Below, one piece after another: positions 53,974 to 62,868 of a stretch of DNA of 64,000 nucleotides; within the stretch, counting starts at the first letter, position 1, and each line of letters starts with the position of its first letter. Source of the DNA: Phycisphaerales bacterium (lineage in GTDB: Bacteria > Planctomycetota > Phycisphaerae > Phycisphaerales > UBA1924); NCBI GenBank assembly GCA_020427395.1, contig JAGQON010000015.1, positions 1 to 64,000 on the forward strand. Reading direction: 5' to 3'. Made by a program: the position numbers and the translations under genes. The notes under the pieces were generated by a model that was given only the letters and a program-made list of their open reading frames with translations, searched no databases and was not told where the DNA came from.

Positions 53974-55189
53974 TGTCAGGAACTCATCCGCAAACTCAAG
54001 TACTCTTTGTCGATGACGAGCAACTGGTCCTTGACGGCCTGCGTCGGCAGTTCAGATCGATGCGTTCAGCGTGGTCCATGAGGTTCGCGAGCAGCGGTCA
54101 GCAGGCACTCGACCTGCTCCAAGACCAGCCCGCGGACATCGTCGTCACCGATATGCGAATGCCCAGTATGAGCGGGGCGAGACTGTGCGAGCTGATCCGT
54201 CAGCAGTGGCCGCAGACAGTACGCTATCTCCTCTCAGGGCAGACCGATCAGTTTGACCTGCTGGCCGATATCGGAAGCATCCATCAGTTTCTCCAGAAAC
54301 CATGCAGCCCGGATCTGCTCAAGGCCGCGATCCTCAGGGCGAGTCCTGCAGCTTACCCGGGTGTTTGCAATCGTGATCGAGCGGCCATCGCCGGGCTCAC
54401 GGTGCTCACGCCGGTTGAGGCTCATCTCGCCGAGCTCTGTGAAGCGATCAGATCGCCAGAGCCCGATCTTGCTGAGATCGGTGCCATCATCTCCCATGAT
54501 GTCGCGTTGTCATCGAAAATCCTTCAACTGGTCAACTCGGCTTTCTTCGGTATCCCGACTCGGAATCTGACAATCGTGGAAGCGGTCATGCAAATGGGTG
54601 TACAACAACTCCGTGACCTTGTTCTAGAAATACGATTCTTCGATCACCAACTCGATGCGATCACCAACTCGATGCGATCACCAGCCGTCAACAGATCGGG
54701 GAGCTGTCCCGCGTAAGCCATAGAGTCGCCGCCGATGCATACCGGATGGCGATCTCCGCCGGGCTTTCTCCCGATCAGGCAGGACTCGTCAAACATGCGG
54801 GGATGTTCTCCCTCATTGGGCAGGTGGCGAAGATAAGCTCACTCCCGGAATCACCCGAACCGACATCGACGGCCCCGTGTCTTGCAGGAAGTCTGGCAGA
54901 AACAGATCGCCAAGAGCACCAATCCCTCGCGCACGCCCATTCAGAGATCGGCGGGTTCCTGCTCGGCATATGGGGTTTCGCGGACGAGATTGTGGACAGT
55001 GTTCGCTTTCAAGAAACTCCGGCATCGAGTGGGGTGACGGACAGAGCCCACCCGCTCCTGTGGCTCCATATCGCGAGATCGCTCCAGCCGAGCTCGGCGC
55101 TGATCGAGACCGTGGAGTTCGATGCGCAATGGGCCGAGTCGATCGGTTTCATGCAAACGGAGCTTGCAGAGATCAGGAGCGCAGCATGA
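53973..55189 (+). pseudogene. response regulator with HDOD domain, frameshifted by a 17-bp tandem duplication
   Basis: The first frame (ATG 53973, 1-base overlap with the kinase stop as TGATG) encodes a receiver domain (VLFVDDEQ, VVTDMRMPSMSG, FLQKPC). It continues into the start of an HDOD domain (AIISHDVALSSKILQLVNSAFFG) and ends at a stop at 54716. A second frame, visible from 54746 to 55189, encodes the rest of the HDOD domain (GLVKHAGMFSLIGQVA). At 54641-54682 the unit CGATCACCAACTCGATG occurs twice in tandem plus part of a third copy. Removing one 17-base unit restores one continuous protein of about 400 residues through EIRFFDHQLDAITSRQ and QIGELSRVSHRVAADAYR. So this is one broken gene, or a sequencing error or phase-variable locus, not two genes. 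Confidence 0.85.
54641..54682 (+). repeat. 17-bp tandem duplication (2.5 copies)
   Basis: Copies at 54641-54657 and 54658-54674, then eight matching bases at 54675-54682. Copies are identical. 17 is not a multiple of three, so the duplication shifts the reading frame of the HDOD regulator gene. Confidence 0.95.
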
Positions 55190-56364
55190 GCGAGCAGAAA
55201 ACGCGTGTGCTGATGGTCGACGATGAGCCGAATGTACTCGCGGGGTATCGAAGAAGCATCGGCCGCAGGTACGATCTTGTGACGGCGATCGGAGCTCAGG
55301 AGGCACTCGAGATCCTGGTCAAGTGGCCACCATTTTCTGTGATCATCACGGACATGCGTATGCCGGAAATCAACGGCCTGGAGTTTATTAAGCGAGCCAG
55401 ACGCATCCACTCAAAGACAGTGTACATGATGCTCACCGGGAATGCGGACCAGGATACCGCGATCGGCGCGATCAACGAAGGGCAGATCTTCCGATTCCTC
55501 AACAAGCCCTGCGAGTCAGAAACTATCGTGGCTGCGATCAGTGCGGCCAAGGCACAGTACGACCTGATCCATGCCGAGGCCGAGCTGTTGAATAAGACCC
55601 TCTCTGGGAGCGTGAAGCTCCTGGTCGAGGCCATGATGATCTCCGACCCAGTTGCGGCAGAAGCAATACGCTCAGTCCGTGAAAACGCGGCCAAGATTTG
55701 TGAAGCGGTTGGGTTCTCTGCCGAGTGGCGCTATCCGATCGCCGCGTCGCTGTTCCTGATCGGGAGCATCACAGTTCCACGCAGGTCTGGTGAAGAACTC
55801 TTCCAAGAGCAGTACCTCGACAAGTGTGCAACTGCCGGCTCAAAGCTCCTACGCCACATCCCGCGTCTCGAGGAGGTCGCCCAGATCATCCTCGCTCAGC
55901 GACACCACCAGCCACTCCCTGAGCAACTCACAAATCCCGACGCGGCACAACGGGTCGTGATCGGGTCTCAGATCGTTCGGCTCGCCTTCGACTGGTACGC
56001 GGCAAGCCGAATGGGCGCCTCGTTCTCGCAATCGATCATCGAGTCTCTCAGCATCGGCAAGCAGCACGACGATCGGCTGCTCGCGGCCGTGCAGGACGCA
56101 TGCGAGGCGGACAAGACAGCCAACTCCAAGTCAGTGCAACACAAACGACTTGTGCTTCAGGCGAGTCAGCTTCGCCCAGGCGTGATCGCTGATGCTGATA
56201 TCGAGGTTTCAGATCAGCGGGTCATCGCGACAAGAGGTCAGGTGCTGACACAGATGCTGATCGATCGCCTGAGCGGATTCGTCGAAGCCGGACTGCTGGC
56301 AGACACCTTTGCGGTCATTGTCGATGAGACATCGCCTGAGTGTGATCGAGAAAAGGCCGCCTGA
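55186..56364 (+). CDS. response regulator with degenerate HD-type output domain
   Basis: 392 residues from ATG 55186, overlapping the previous stop (ATGA). Receiver domain: VLMVDDEPN, VIITDMRMPEING, phosphoacceptor Asp in TDM and Lys in FLNKPC. A helical domain of about 200 residues follows the RpfG-type layout. It has SDPVAAEAIRSVRENA, then ILAQRHHQPLPEQ in the place of a Y-H-H-E-like segment, but no intact HD pair and no GYP motif. Cyclic-di-GMP hydrolysis is therefore unlikely. The last 80 residues (LRPGVIADADIEVSDQRVIATRGQVLT) resemble the tail of HD-domain regulators. Second target of the kinase at 51847. Confidence 0.8.
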   Translation: MSEQKTRVLMVDDEPNVLAGYRRSIGRRYDLVTAIGAQEALEILVKWPPFSVIITDMRMPEINGLEFIKRARRIHSKTVYMMLTGNADQDTAIGAINEGQIFRFLNKPCESETIVAAISAAKAQYDLIHAEAELLNKTLSGSVKLLVEAMMISDPVAAEAIRSVRENAAKICEAVGFSAEWRYPIAASLFLIGSITVPRRSGEELFQEQYLDKCATAGSKLLRHIPRLEEVAQIILAQRHHQPLPEQLTNPDAAQRVVIGSQIVRLAFDWYAASRMGASFSQSIIESLSIGKQHDDRLLAAVQDACEADKTANSKSVQHKRLVLQASQLRPGVIADADIEVSDQRVIATRGQVLTQMLIDRLSGFVEAGLLADTFAVIVDETSPECDREKAA

Positions 56365-56459
56365 GGTCTGGTGTCCTCCCAGATTCGGGTCGCGTCCCGT
56401 CTGCCATTCAAACAGGCGGTTCATGGATGCATGGCACTCAGAGTATGTCATAATCGTAG

Positions 56460-57317
56460 TTACTGCAGGTCGAGTGAACGCGTTCGGGGGGTGTACTCGA
56501 GGAAGGTCCCGGTCGCCCGCCACAATGCTTCCAGCTGATCGATGTGCTCTCGCGCTTTGTCGCCAAGCTCGTGCGCGACCTGCGCCACGATGAGTTCCGC
56601 TGCCATCACGGACGGAACCGAGCTATCAAATGGGCCGACCGCAGGGATCCGGAGTTCGCACCAGTTCTTGGTGAGTGATGCCAAGGGCGAAAGCGGTCCG
56701 TCTGTGATCGCCACGATCTTCACGCCCATGCCCGCGAGGGTGCGGGCCGCCGTAACCGAGTTGCGCCGGTATCGAGCGAAATCGAACACTACCGCCACAT
56801 CCCTGATGCTGGCGCTGCTGAGCTCGCTGCCAGTGGAATGCTCGCCGACGAGCCGGACATTTCCTCGGAGCATTGACAACCCACTCTGGAGCACCGCCGC
56901 GCCAGCCTTGGAGGTCTCGCCCGTCAGGATCCAGATATGATCCGCCTTTACGATCGGCTTGGCGAGCTGGGAGAGTCGTTGAGGTTCCAGGGTCTGGTAA
57001 ACCTGCTCGATCGATTCGAGCACCCGGGCACGAATCGGGCCCAGCGAGTTGTCGCGGTGACGGATGCGATGGCTGGGACTGTTGAGCTGATTCGATAACC
57101 CCTCGCGGATCAGTCTTTGCAGATCGGTGTAGCCCTCAAACCCCAGACGGGTCGCGAAACGCACGATAGAAGGCCTGCTGGTCCCAACCCGATCGGCGAG
57201 GTCCGATACCGTCCCAAACGCCAGCAGCGTCGGGTCTTCCAGCACAACCTGGGCAATCCGCCGATCGGTAGGTGTCAGCCGATCATTGACCCGGGCGATG
57301 ATTTCTTGGATGGGCAT
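56460..57317 (-). CDS. MurR/RpiR-family transcriptional regulator
   Basis: 285 residues. The N-terminal HTH_6 domain (about 1-77) has LTPTDRRIAQVVLEDP and VSDLADRVGTSRPSIVRFATRLGF. The SIS domain (about 125-265) has IWILTGETSKAGAAVLQ, DVAVVFDFARYRRNSV and VKIVAITDG. Family members sense a small metabolite through the SIS domain and often control the adjacent operon. It is divergent from the kamA-like gene, 103 bp away, with a palindrome between them. Confidence 0.88.
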   Translation of the reverse strand: MPIQEIIARVNDRLTPTDRRIAQVVLEDPTLLAFGTVSDLADRVGTSRPSIVRFATRLGFEGYTDLQRLIREGLSNQLNSPSHRIRHRDNSLGPIRARVLESIEQVYQTLEPQRLSQLAKPIVKADHIWILTGETSKAGAAVLQSGLSMLRGNVRLVGEHSTGSELSSASIRDVAVVFDFARYRRNSVTAARTLAGMGVKIVAITDGPLSPLASLTKNWCELRIPAVGPFDSSVPSVMAAELIVAQVAHELGDKAREHIDQLEALWRATGTFLEYTPRTRSLDLQ

Positions 57318-57357
57318 GCTGGCACTCCACTGGTCAATGCGTTACAATCATACCCGC

Positions 57358-57371
57358 CAAGTGTCCACTTG
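57358..57371. promoter_or_regulatory. palindromic candidate operator for the RpiR regulator
   Basis: CAAGTG-TC-CACTTG, a perfect 14-base inverted repeat in the 103-bp divergent region. A TATGAT -10-like hexamer for the minus strand lies 12 bases away. Its position suits control of both the regulator and the aminomutase operon. Confidence 0.45.
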
Positions 57372-57420
57372 ATTACAAAGCGCCCCCAACCCTTGTCGTC
57401 AGAATACGGAGCTCACTCCA

Positions 57421-58851
57421 ATGCCCCAGACTGAAGAATACGTCCAGACCGCCAAAGAGCAGGCTTTCCTCGAGAAGGTCGAGAGCCCCCAGTATCAGCG
57501 TGAGATCATCAACGGTCTCGCCCCGTTCATCGACGGCAAGGCACCCGAGGACCTCAAGGAGTTCTACAGCTCGCAGGAGCTCGTCCAGCTCGGCGGCCTC
57601 AAGGGTGGCGAGCGGGATGTTGAGAAACGCATGCCGGTCAAGGTGACCCGCCACTACGCCGAACTCGCCCGTAAGAGCAAGCCCATGCAGCGACTCGTCA
57701 AGGCCAGCCCCGACGAGACCCAGGACCTCGCAGGCTCAGAGGACCCGGGCAACCAGATGGACTACTCGCCCGTTGAAGGGCTCCTGCACAAGTACGAGAT
57801 GGGCCTGATGTATGTCGTCTCGACCTGCTCGGCCCACTGTCGCTTCTGCTACCGCGAAGAGCTGATCGCCCGCAAAGAGATCGCCCGCAAGGACGGCACC
57901 GTCGCCAAGAAGGGCCTCGCCAAGATCCCCGAGATCACCGCCTACATCAAGGACTTCAACGCCAAGGTCGCGGCCAACGGCGGCCGTCACCCCGATTCGG
58001 GGCGTGAGAAGCTCCGCGAGATCCTCCTCTCGGGCGGCGACCCGATGGTCCTCAACAACAACAAGATCGCCGCGTGGCTCGCGGCCCTGGCCGAGGTCGG
58101 CATCGAATCGATCCGCATCGGCACCAAGGAGATGGCGTTCTACCCGAAGCGGTTCGACGAAACCTTCTTCGCGATGCTCGACGCCTTCCACGAGAGCTAC
58201 CCAGATGTGGGTGTCCACTTTATGGTGCATTTCGAGCACCCCGACGAGTTCCTCCAGAAGGACGACGACGGCAACTACATCCGCGACCGCCACGGCATCC
58301 CCCAGTGGGTCGAGGATACCGCCGCCGCAATGAACGGGCTGCTCGCCCGCGGCTGGATCACCGTCGAGAACCAGACCCCGATCATCAAGGACATCAACGA
58401 CGACCCCGATGCCCTCCGCCTGATGCAGCGTGAAATGAAGCGCGTTGGTGCTGAGAATCACTACTTCTTCTGCGGGCGTGACATTGTCGCCTATCGAGCC
58501 TTCAACATCCCCATCGAAAAAGCATGGCAGATCCTCAACGAGTCCCAGAAGGGCCTCTCGGGTGTGGAAGCCCACGCACGCCTCTCGATCACGCACTACA
58601 AGGGCAAAACCGAGGTCGTGGCTGTCACTGACAAGCCCATCCCCGGGCTGCCCGGTGCCGAGAACGGCGTCGTGATCTTCAAGATTCTGCGAAACGCGGG
58701 CAGTGCGCCTGATCGCTGCAAGGTCTGCATCGTTGGGCGTAACCCCAAGGCAGTGTGGTTCGATGATTACGAGGATCGCGTACTCTTCGATGAAGCCGGG
58801 TTGTATGCCTACACCCGTGTCAAGGACGCCACGACGCTGACCTCGAACTGA
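57421..58851 (+). CDS. KamA-family radical SAM 2,3-aminomutase, substrate probably not lysine
   Basis: 476 residues. The [4Fe-4S]/SAM site is CSAHCRFC (Cys136, Cys140, Cys143), with GGDPM after it. The PLP lysine of lysine 2,3-aminomutase (Lys337 in PGGGGK) aligns with Lys396 in HYKGKTE, but the glycine run is absent. The two aspartates that hold the lysine side chain (Asp293 in YQCD, Asp330 in VDAPGGGGK) align by eye with Arg353 (FFCGRD) and Ser389. Glutamate 2,3-aminomutase also replaces both, so an acidic substrate such as glutamate or 2-aminoadipate is plausible. The lower operon has a 3-oxoacid CoA-transferase and an aminotransferase. Codons end almost always in C or G, suggesting high expression. 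It starts 103 bp from the RpiR gene. Confidence 0.8.
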   Translation: MPQTEEYVQTAKEQAFLEKVESPQYQREIINGLAPFIDGKAPEDLKEFYSSQELVQLGGLKGGERDVEKRMPVKVTRHYAELARKSKPMQRLVKASPDETQDLAGSEDPGNQMDYSPVEGLLHKYEMGLMYVVSTCSAHCRFCYREELIARKEIARKDGTVAKKGLAKIPEITAYIKDFNAKVAANGGRHPDSGREKLREILLSGGDPMVLNNNKIAAWLAALAEVGIESIRIGTKEMAFYPKRFDETFFAMLDAFHESYPDVGVHFMVHFEHPDEFLQKDDDGNYIRDRHGIPQWVEDTAAAMNGLLARGWITVENQTPIIKDINDDPDALRLMQREMKRVGAENHYFFCGRDIVAYRAFNIPIEKAWQILNESQKGLSGVEAHARLSITHYKGKTEVVAVTDKPIPGLPGAENGVVIFKILRNAGSAPDRCKVCIVGRNPKAVWFDDYEDRVLFDEAGLYAYTRVKDATTLTSN

Positions 58852-58868
58852 TTCCGACGAAGGCCGAC

Positions 58869-59579
58869 ATGATCAACAAGCAAGTCTCAACCCCAGCCGA
58901 GGCGGTCGCGGATGTCTTTGACGGCGCGACGGTCATGGTGGGGGGGTTCGGTGAAGCGGGCAGCCCGATCGAGCTCATTCACGCCCTGATTGATCAGGGG
59001 GCGAGGAGGCTCACTGTCGTCAGCAACAACTGCGGCAGCGGCGAGGTTGGGCTCGCAGCTCTGCTCAAGGCAGAGCGCGTCGCGAAGGTTATCTGCTCCT
59101 TTCCGCGTACCGCCAACTCAACGGTCTTCCCCGATCTGTACCGCAGTGGGAAGATCGAGCTCGAACTGACACCTCAAGGCACATTGGCCGAGCGAATTCG
59201 CGCGGGCGGCGCGGGTATCCCCGCGTTCTTTACACCCGCCGCGGTTGGCACTCCGCTCGCCGAAGGGAAGGAAACCCGCGAGTTCGACGGCAAGACCTAT
59301 GTCATGGAGCGTGGCCTCAAGGCTGATTTCGCGCTCATCAAGGGCCGAACCGCCGATCTACATGGCAATGTCGTCTACAACAAGACCGCCCGTAACTTCG
59401 GCCCCATCATGGCCATGGCCGCCAAGGTCGCCGTCGTGCAGGCCGAATCTGTGGTCGAACCGGGGGAGATCGACCCCGAGGTTGTAGTCTCGCCGGGCAT
59501 CTTCGTGAATCGCGTCGTCGAGGTCGCTCATCCTGCCCACGAGTCAGAACTGGTCGCCGCAGGAGTGTGCTACCCATGA
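58869..59579 (+). CDS. 3-oxoacid CoA-transferase subunit A
   Basis: 236 residues. CoA-transferase family I alpha subunit pattern: VMVGGFGEAGSPIELI near the N-terminus, VVSNNCGSGEVGLAALL, ICSFPRTANSTVF and ADFALIKGRTADLHGNVVY. The gene starts 17 bases after the kamA-like stop and overlaps subunit B by 4 bases (ATGA). It resembles ScoA/PcaI/AtoD and would move CoA from succinyl-CoA or acetyl-CoA to a 3-oxoacid made by the aminomutase and aminotransferase. Confidence 0.88.
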   Translation: MINKQVSTPAEAVADVFDGATVMVGGFGEAGSPIELIHALIDQGARRLTVVSNNCGSGEVGLAALLKAERVAKVICSFPRTANSTVFPDLYRSGKIELELTPQGTLAERIRAGGAGIPAFFTPAAVGTPLAEGKETREFDGKTYVMERGLKADFALIKGRTADLHGNVVYNKTARNFGPIMAMAAKVAVVQAESVVEPGEIDPEVVVSPGIFVNRVVEVAHPAHESELVAAGVCYP

Positions 59580-60235
59580 GCCCGCAGACCCAAGAAATCG
59601 GCCGCACCCGCGAGCAGATGGCCCAGCGACTTGCGCAGGACATCCCCAACGGCTCTTATGTTAACCTCGGCATCGGCATCCCCGAGTTGGTGGCCAGGTT
59701 CGTCCCAGAGGGGCGAACCCTTATCTACCACACCGAGAACGGGCTGCTGGGTATGGGCCCGTCCCCTGAAGAGGGCAAGGGCGATCCGGAGCTCATCAAC
59801 GCCGGCAAGCGGTATGTCACCGCCAACCCAGGCGCCGCGTACTTCCACCACGCCGATAGCTTCTCGATGATCCGAGGCGGTCACATTGATCTGTGCGTGC
59901 TCGGCGCGATGCAGGTCGCTCAGAACGGCGATCTCGCCAACTGGTCCACCGGCGAACCCGGCGCGATCCCCGCCGTCGGGGGCGCGATGGACCTCGTCGC
60001 GGGGGTGAAGTCTGTTTATGTCATCACCCAGCACTGCACCAAGGAAGGCGAGCCCAAGCTCGTCGAATCGTGCACCTACCCGCTGACGGGACTGGGCGTC
60101 ATCAACCGTGTCTATACCGACCTGGCCGTGATCGACATCACCCGCGAAGGGTTCAAGCTCGTGGAGCTGAGCCCGGGTATTGACTTTGACTATGTGCAGC
60201 AGCGCACCGGTGCGCCGCTGCTCCCGTCCTCCTGA
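59576..60235 (+). CDS. 3-oxoacid CoA-transferase subunit B
   Basis: 219 residues from ATG 59576 (AGGAG upstream; overlaps subunit A stop). Catalytic Glu lies in YHTENGLLGMGP. Other family blocks: YVNLGIGIPELV, NPGAAYFHHADSFSMIRGGHIDL and GAMDLVAGVKSVYVI. Pairs with subunit A; ScoB/PcaJ/AtoA-like. Confidence 0.9.
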   Translation: MSPQTQEIGRTREQMAQRLAQDIPNGSYVNLGIGIPELVARFVPEGRTLIYHTENGLLGMGPSPEEGKGDPELINAGKRYVTANPGAAYFHHADSFSMIRGGHIDLCVLGAMQVAQNGDLANWSTGEPGAIPAVGGAMDLVAGVKSVYVITQHCTKEGEPKLVESCTYPLTGLGVINRVYTDLAVIDITREGFKLVELSPGIDFDYVQQRTGAPLLPSS

Positions 60236-60250
60236 CATCGGAATATCGCC

Positions 60251-61573
60251 ATGAGCACCAGCACCGATCTGTCGCGCAGCGCCGCGCTCTACGAGCGTGC
60301 GATGAAGGTCCTCCCCGGCGGCGTCAGCCGCAACGCTGTGATCCGCGACCCGCACCCGCTCTACGCGGCCTACGGCGAGGGCTGCCGGATCACCGACATC
60401 GAGGGTGTGACCCGAATCGACTTCGCCAACAACATGGCCTCACTCATCCACGGTCACGCTGATCCGGACATGGTCCACGTCGTGGGTGAGCAGATCACCA
60501 AGGGCACCGCCTTCAACATCGGTACCGAGATCGAGATCGAGTACGCCGAATACCTGAGCAAGCGCAACCCGAGCTTCGAGAAGCTCCGCTTTGTGAACTC
60601 GGGCACCGAGGCCCTCATGGTCGCGATCAAGGCCTCGCGTGCCTACACCGATCGTCCGATGATCGCCAAGGCCGAGGGCGCCTACCACGGTGGATATGAC
60701 TATGTTGAAGTCAGCCAGACCCCTTCCCCCAAGAACTGGGGTGAGATCGACGAGCCGCGCCGCGTGCCGCTCGTGCACGGCACGCCCGAATCGGCGATGA
60801 ACAGCGTCGTCGTCATTCCCTACAACGACATCGATCGTTCCATCGCCCTGCTGGATCGGAGCAAGGACCAGCTGGCGTGCGTCGTGTTGGACCTGATGCC
60901 GCACCGCGTCGGGCTGAACCCCGCCAATGCCGATTATGTGCAGGCGATCCGCGACTGGACTACCCGCAACGGGGTCATGCTCGTGCTCGACGAGGTCATC
61001 ACCTTCCGCTCACATTACAGCGGGCTGCAGGAGCAGTACGGGATTACCCCTGATATCACCGCAATGGGCAAGATGATCGGCGGCGGGTTCCCCATCGGGG
61101 CCGTCGGTGGCAGCGATGAGATCATGCAGGTTCTCAATCCCCGCTCTCCCAAGTACCTCTTCCCGCACTCGGGAACCTACTCGGCCAACCCGGTGAGCAT
61201 GTGCGCCGGGCTGGCGGCCATGAAGAAGTTTGATCAGGCGGAGGTCAACCGACTCAACGCCCTTGCCGAGCGTGCCAAGGCGGGCATCGAGCAGGCGATC
61301 AGGGATACCGGTGTCACCGCCAGCGTCACCGGCGCGGGCTCGATGTTCCGAGTGCATATGAAGGCAACGGCACCGACATCGTACCGCGAGGCGTACCTCA
61401 CCCCAGAGGAGAACAAGCGACTGACGAAGCTGCTGGATCACCTCTTCGAGAACGGGATCGTCATGATCAACTCGTGCTCGGCCGCCCTCTCAACCCCGAT
61501 GGGCGATGCAGAAATCGATCTGCTCCTTGAGTCGCTCAGGAGCGGCTTCGAGATGCTGGTCCGCGAGGCCTGA
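60251..61573 (+). CDS. class III aminotransferase, probably acting on a beta-amino acid
   Basis: 440 residues. PLP blocks: [25 protein letters not shown] (Asp) and [16 protein letters not shown] (Schiff-base Lys). Layout is like glutamate-1-semialdehyde aminomutase and beta-phenylalanine aminotransferase. The operon position after an aminomutase and a CoA-transferase argues for transamination of the beta-amino acid to a 3-oxoacid. It starts 15 bases after CoA-transferase B. A simple haem-pathway HemL role is less likely because of context. The gene ends exactly where the convergent thiolase gene ends. Confidence 0.8.
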   Translation: MSTSTDLSRSAALYERAMKVLPGGVSRNAVIRDPHPLYAAYGEGCRITDIEGVTRIDFANNMASLIHGHADPDMVHVVGEQITKGTAFNIGTEIEIEYAEYLSKRNPSFEKLRFVNSGTEALMVAIKASRAYTDRPMIAKAEGAYHGGYDYVEVSQTPSPKNWGEIDEPRRVPLVHGTPESAMNSVVVIPYNDIDRSIALLDRSKDQLACVVLDLMPHRVGLNPANADYVQAIRDWTTRNGVMLVLDEVITFRSHYSGLQEQYGITPDITAMGKMIGGGFPIGAVGGSDEIMQVLNPRSPKYLFPHSGTYSANPVSMCAGLAAMKKFDQAEVNRLNALAERAKAGIEQAIRDTGVTASVTGAGSMFRVHMKATAPTSYREAYLTPEENKRLTKLLDHLFENGIVMINSCSAALSTPMGDAEIDLLLESLRSGFEMLVREA

Positions 61574-62779
61574 TCAGGCACGCTCAAAGACCGTCGCGAG
61601 CCCCTGCCCGACACCAACACACAGAGACGCGATGCCCTTTCGTGCGTCGCGTCTTTTCATCTCGTGGAGGAGGGTGGTGACGATGCGAGCCCCCGAGCAC
61701 CCGAGCGGATGCCCGATGGCGATCGCGCCGCCGTTAACATTGAGCTTCGACTCATCGAGCCCAAGCTCACGAGCACACGCGACCGATTGGGCCGCGAACG
61801 CCTCGTTGAGTTCGATCAGGTCGATGTCACTCAGCGTCATTTTCGCACGATCGAGCGCCTTACGAATCGCGGGTACCGGCCCGACGCCCATGACCGATGG
61901 GTCAACACCCGCCGAGGCGCTCGGACCAACGAACGCGAGCGGGGTGAGCCCGAGTGATTTCGCCTTCTCGGCCTCGATAATCAACAGCGCCGCCGCCCCG
62001 TCGTTGACACCCGACGAGTTGCCTGCGGTCACGGTGCCCGATTGGTCTTTGGAAAATGCCGGACGGAGCTTGGCGAGCTGCTCCATAGTGGTGTCGGGGC
62101 GCGGATGCTCATCGGTATCCATCACGATCGGATCGCCCTTCCGCTGCGGGATCTCCACAGGGACGATCTCATCATTGAAGAGCCCCTTCGCATGCGCAGC
62201 CGCCCATTTCTGCTGGCTGCTCAATGCGAACGCGTCCTGGTCAGCGCGGGAGATGTTGTGCTGGCGGGCAACATTTTCGGCCGTCTCACCCATCGCATAG
62301 GGGTGGTGCAGTTCTGAGAGCTTGGGATTGATAAACCGCCACCCGATCGAGGTGTCGTAGATCTGCTGCCCGCGGTCGAAGGCACTCTCAGCCTTGCTCA
62401 CGACCATCGGCGCCCGGCTCATGGATTCCACGCCTCCGGCAACGAACACATCGCCGTGGCCTGCCTCGATCATGCGGGCTGCGATGTTGATCGCCTCAAG
62501 ACCTGAGGCACAAAGCCGGTTCACGGTCGAGCCGGGCACACTCGTTGGCAGCCCGGCAAGCAGTGCCGACATTCGGGCTACATTGCGGTTGTCCTCGCCC
62601 GCTTGGTTCGCGGCCCCCATGTAAACATCGTCAATCAGAGCCGGATCGATGCTGGTGCGATCAACAACGGCACGGATCACAAGTGCGGCCAGATCGTCCG
62701 GGCGAACGAAACTCAGGGCCCCCGCATATCGACCGATCGGGGTTCGCAGGGCACAGACGACAGCGGCTCTTCTTTGCAT
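61574..62779 (-). CDS. PcaF-like 3-oxoacyl-CoA thiolase
   Basis: 401 residues of the thiolase superfamily. Nucleophile Cys is in [11 protein letters not shown], His in IGHPLGCSG and the second Cys in LCVGVGQG. The blocks [25 protein letters not shown] and [12 protein letters not shown] are those I associate with 3-oxoadipyl-CoA thiolase (PcaF/PaaJ) rather than plain acetoacetyl-CoA thiolase. It converges with the aminotransferase gene, abutting stop to stop, and would cleave the 3-oxoacyl-CoA formed by the CoA-transferase to acetyl-CoA plus a shorter acyl-CoA. Confidence 0.88.
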   Translation of the reverse strand: MQRRAAVVCALRTPIGRYAGALSFVRPDDLAALVIRAVVDRTSIDPALIDDVYMGAANQAGEDNRNVARMSALLAGLPTSVPGSTVNRLCASGLEAINIAARMIEAGHGDVFVAGGVESMSRAPMVVSKAESAFDRGQQIYDTSIGWRFINPKLSELHHPYAMGETAENVARQHNISRADQDAFALSSQQKWAAAHAKGLFNDEIVPVEIPQRKGDPIVMDTDEHPRPDTTMEQLAKLRPAFSKDQSGTVTAGNSSGVNDGAAALLIIEAEKAKSLGLTPLAFVGPSASAGVDPSVMGVGPVPAIRKALDRAKMTLSDIDLIELNEAFAAQSVACARELGLDESKLNVNGGAIAIGHPLGCSGARIVTTLLHEMKRRDARKGIASLCVGVGQGLATVFERA

Positions 62780-62868
62780 CCCGAATTATACGCGGCAAGT
62801 AAGCCGGCTCCAAATCTGGTGGGTTGTGGCACAGTCCAAGGGATTGGCCCGGCGGGTATACTCGGACC

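Noticed and set aside
54746..55189. Separate gene for the second half of the HDOD protein
   Set aside because: Its sequence continues the HDOD domain of the preceding frame exactly once the 17-bp duplication is removed, so it is the 3' part of one broken gene.
57736..58596. 286-codon minus-strand frame
   Set aside because: Antisense to the aminomutase gene; low-complexity Asp/Leu/Val/Glu-rich translation typical of a shadow of strongly C/G-biased codons.
60251..61573. HemL (glutamate-1-semialdehyde aminomutase) for haem synthesis
   Set aside because: Fold family fits, but the position within the aminomutase/CoA-transferase operon points to beta-amino-acid catabolism; not excluded without knowing other copies in the genome.
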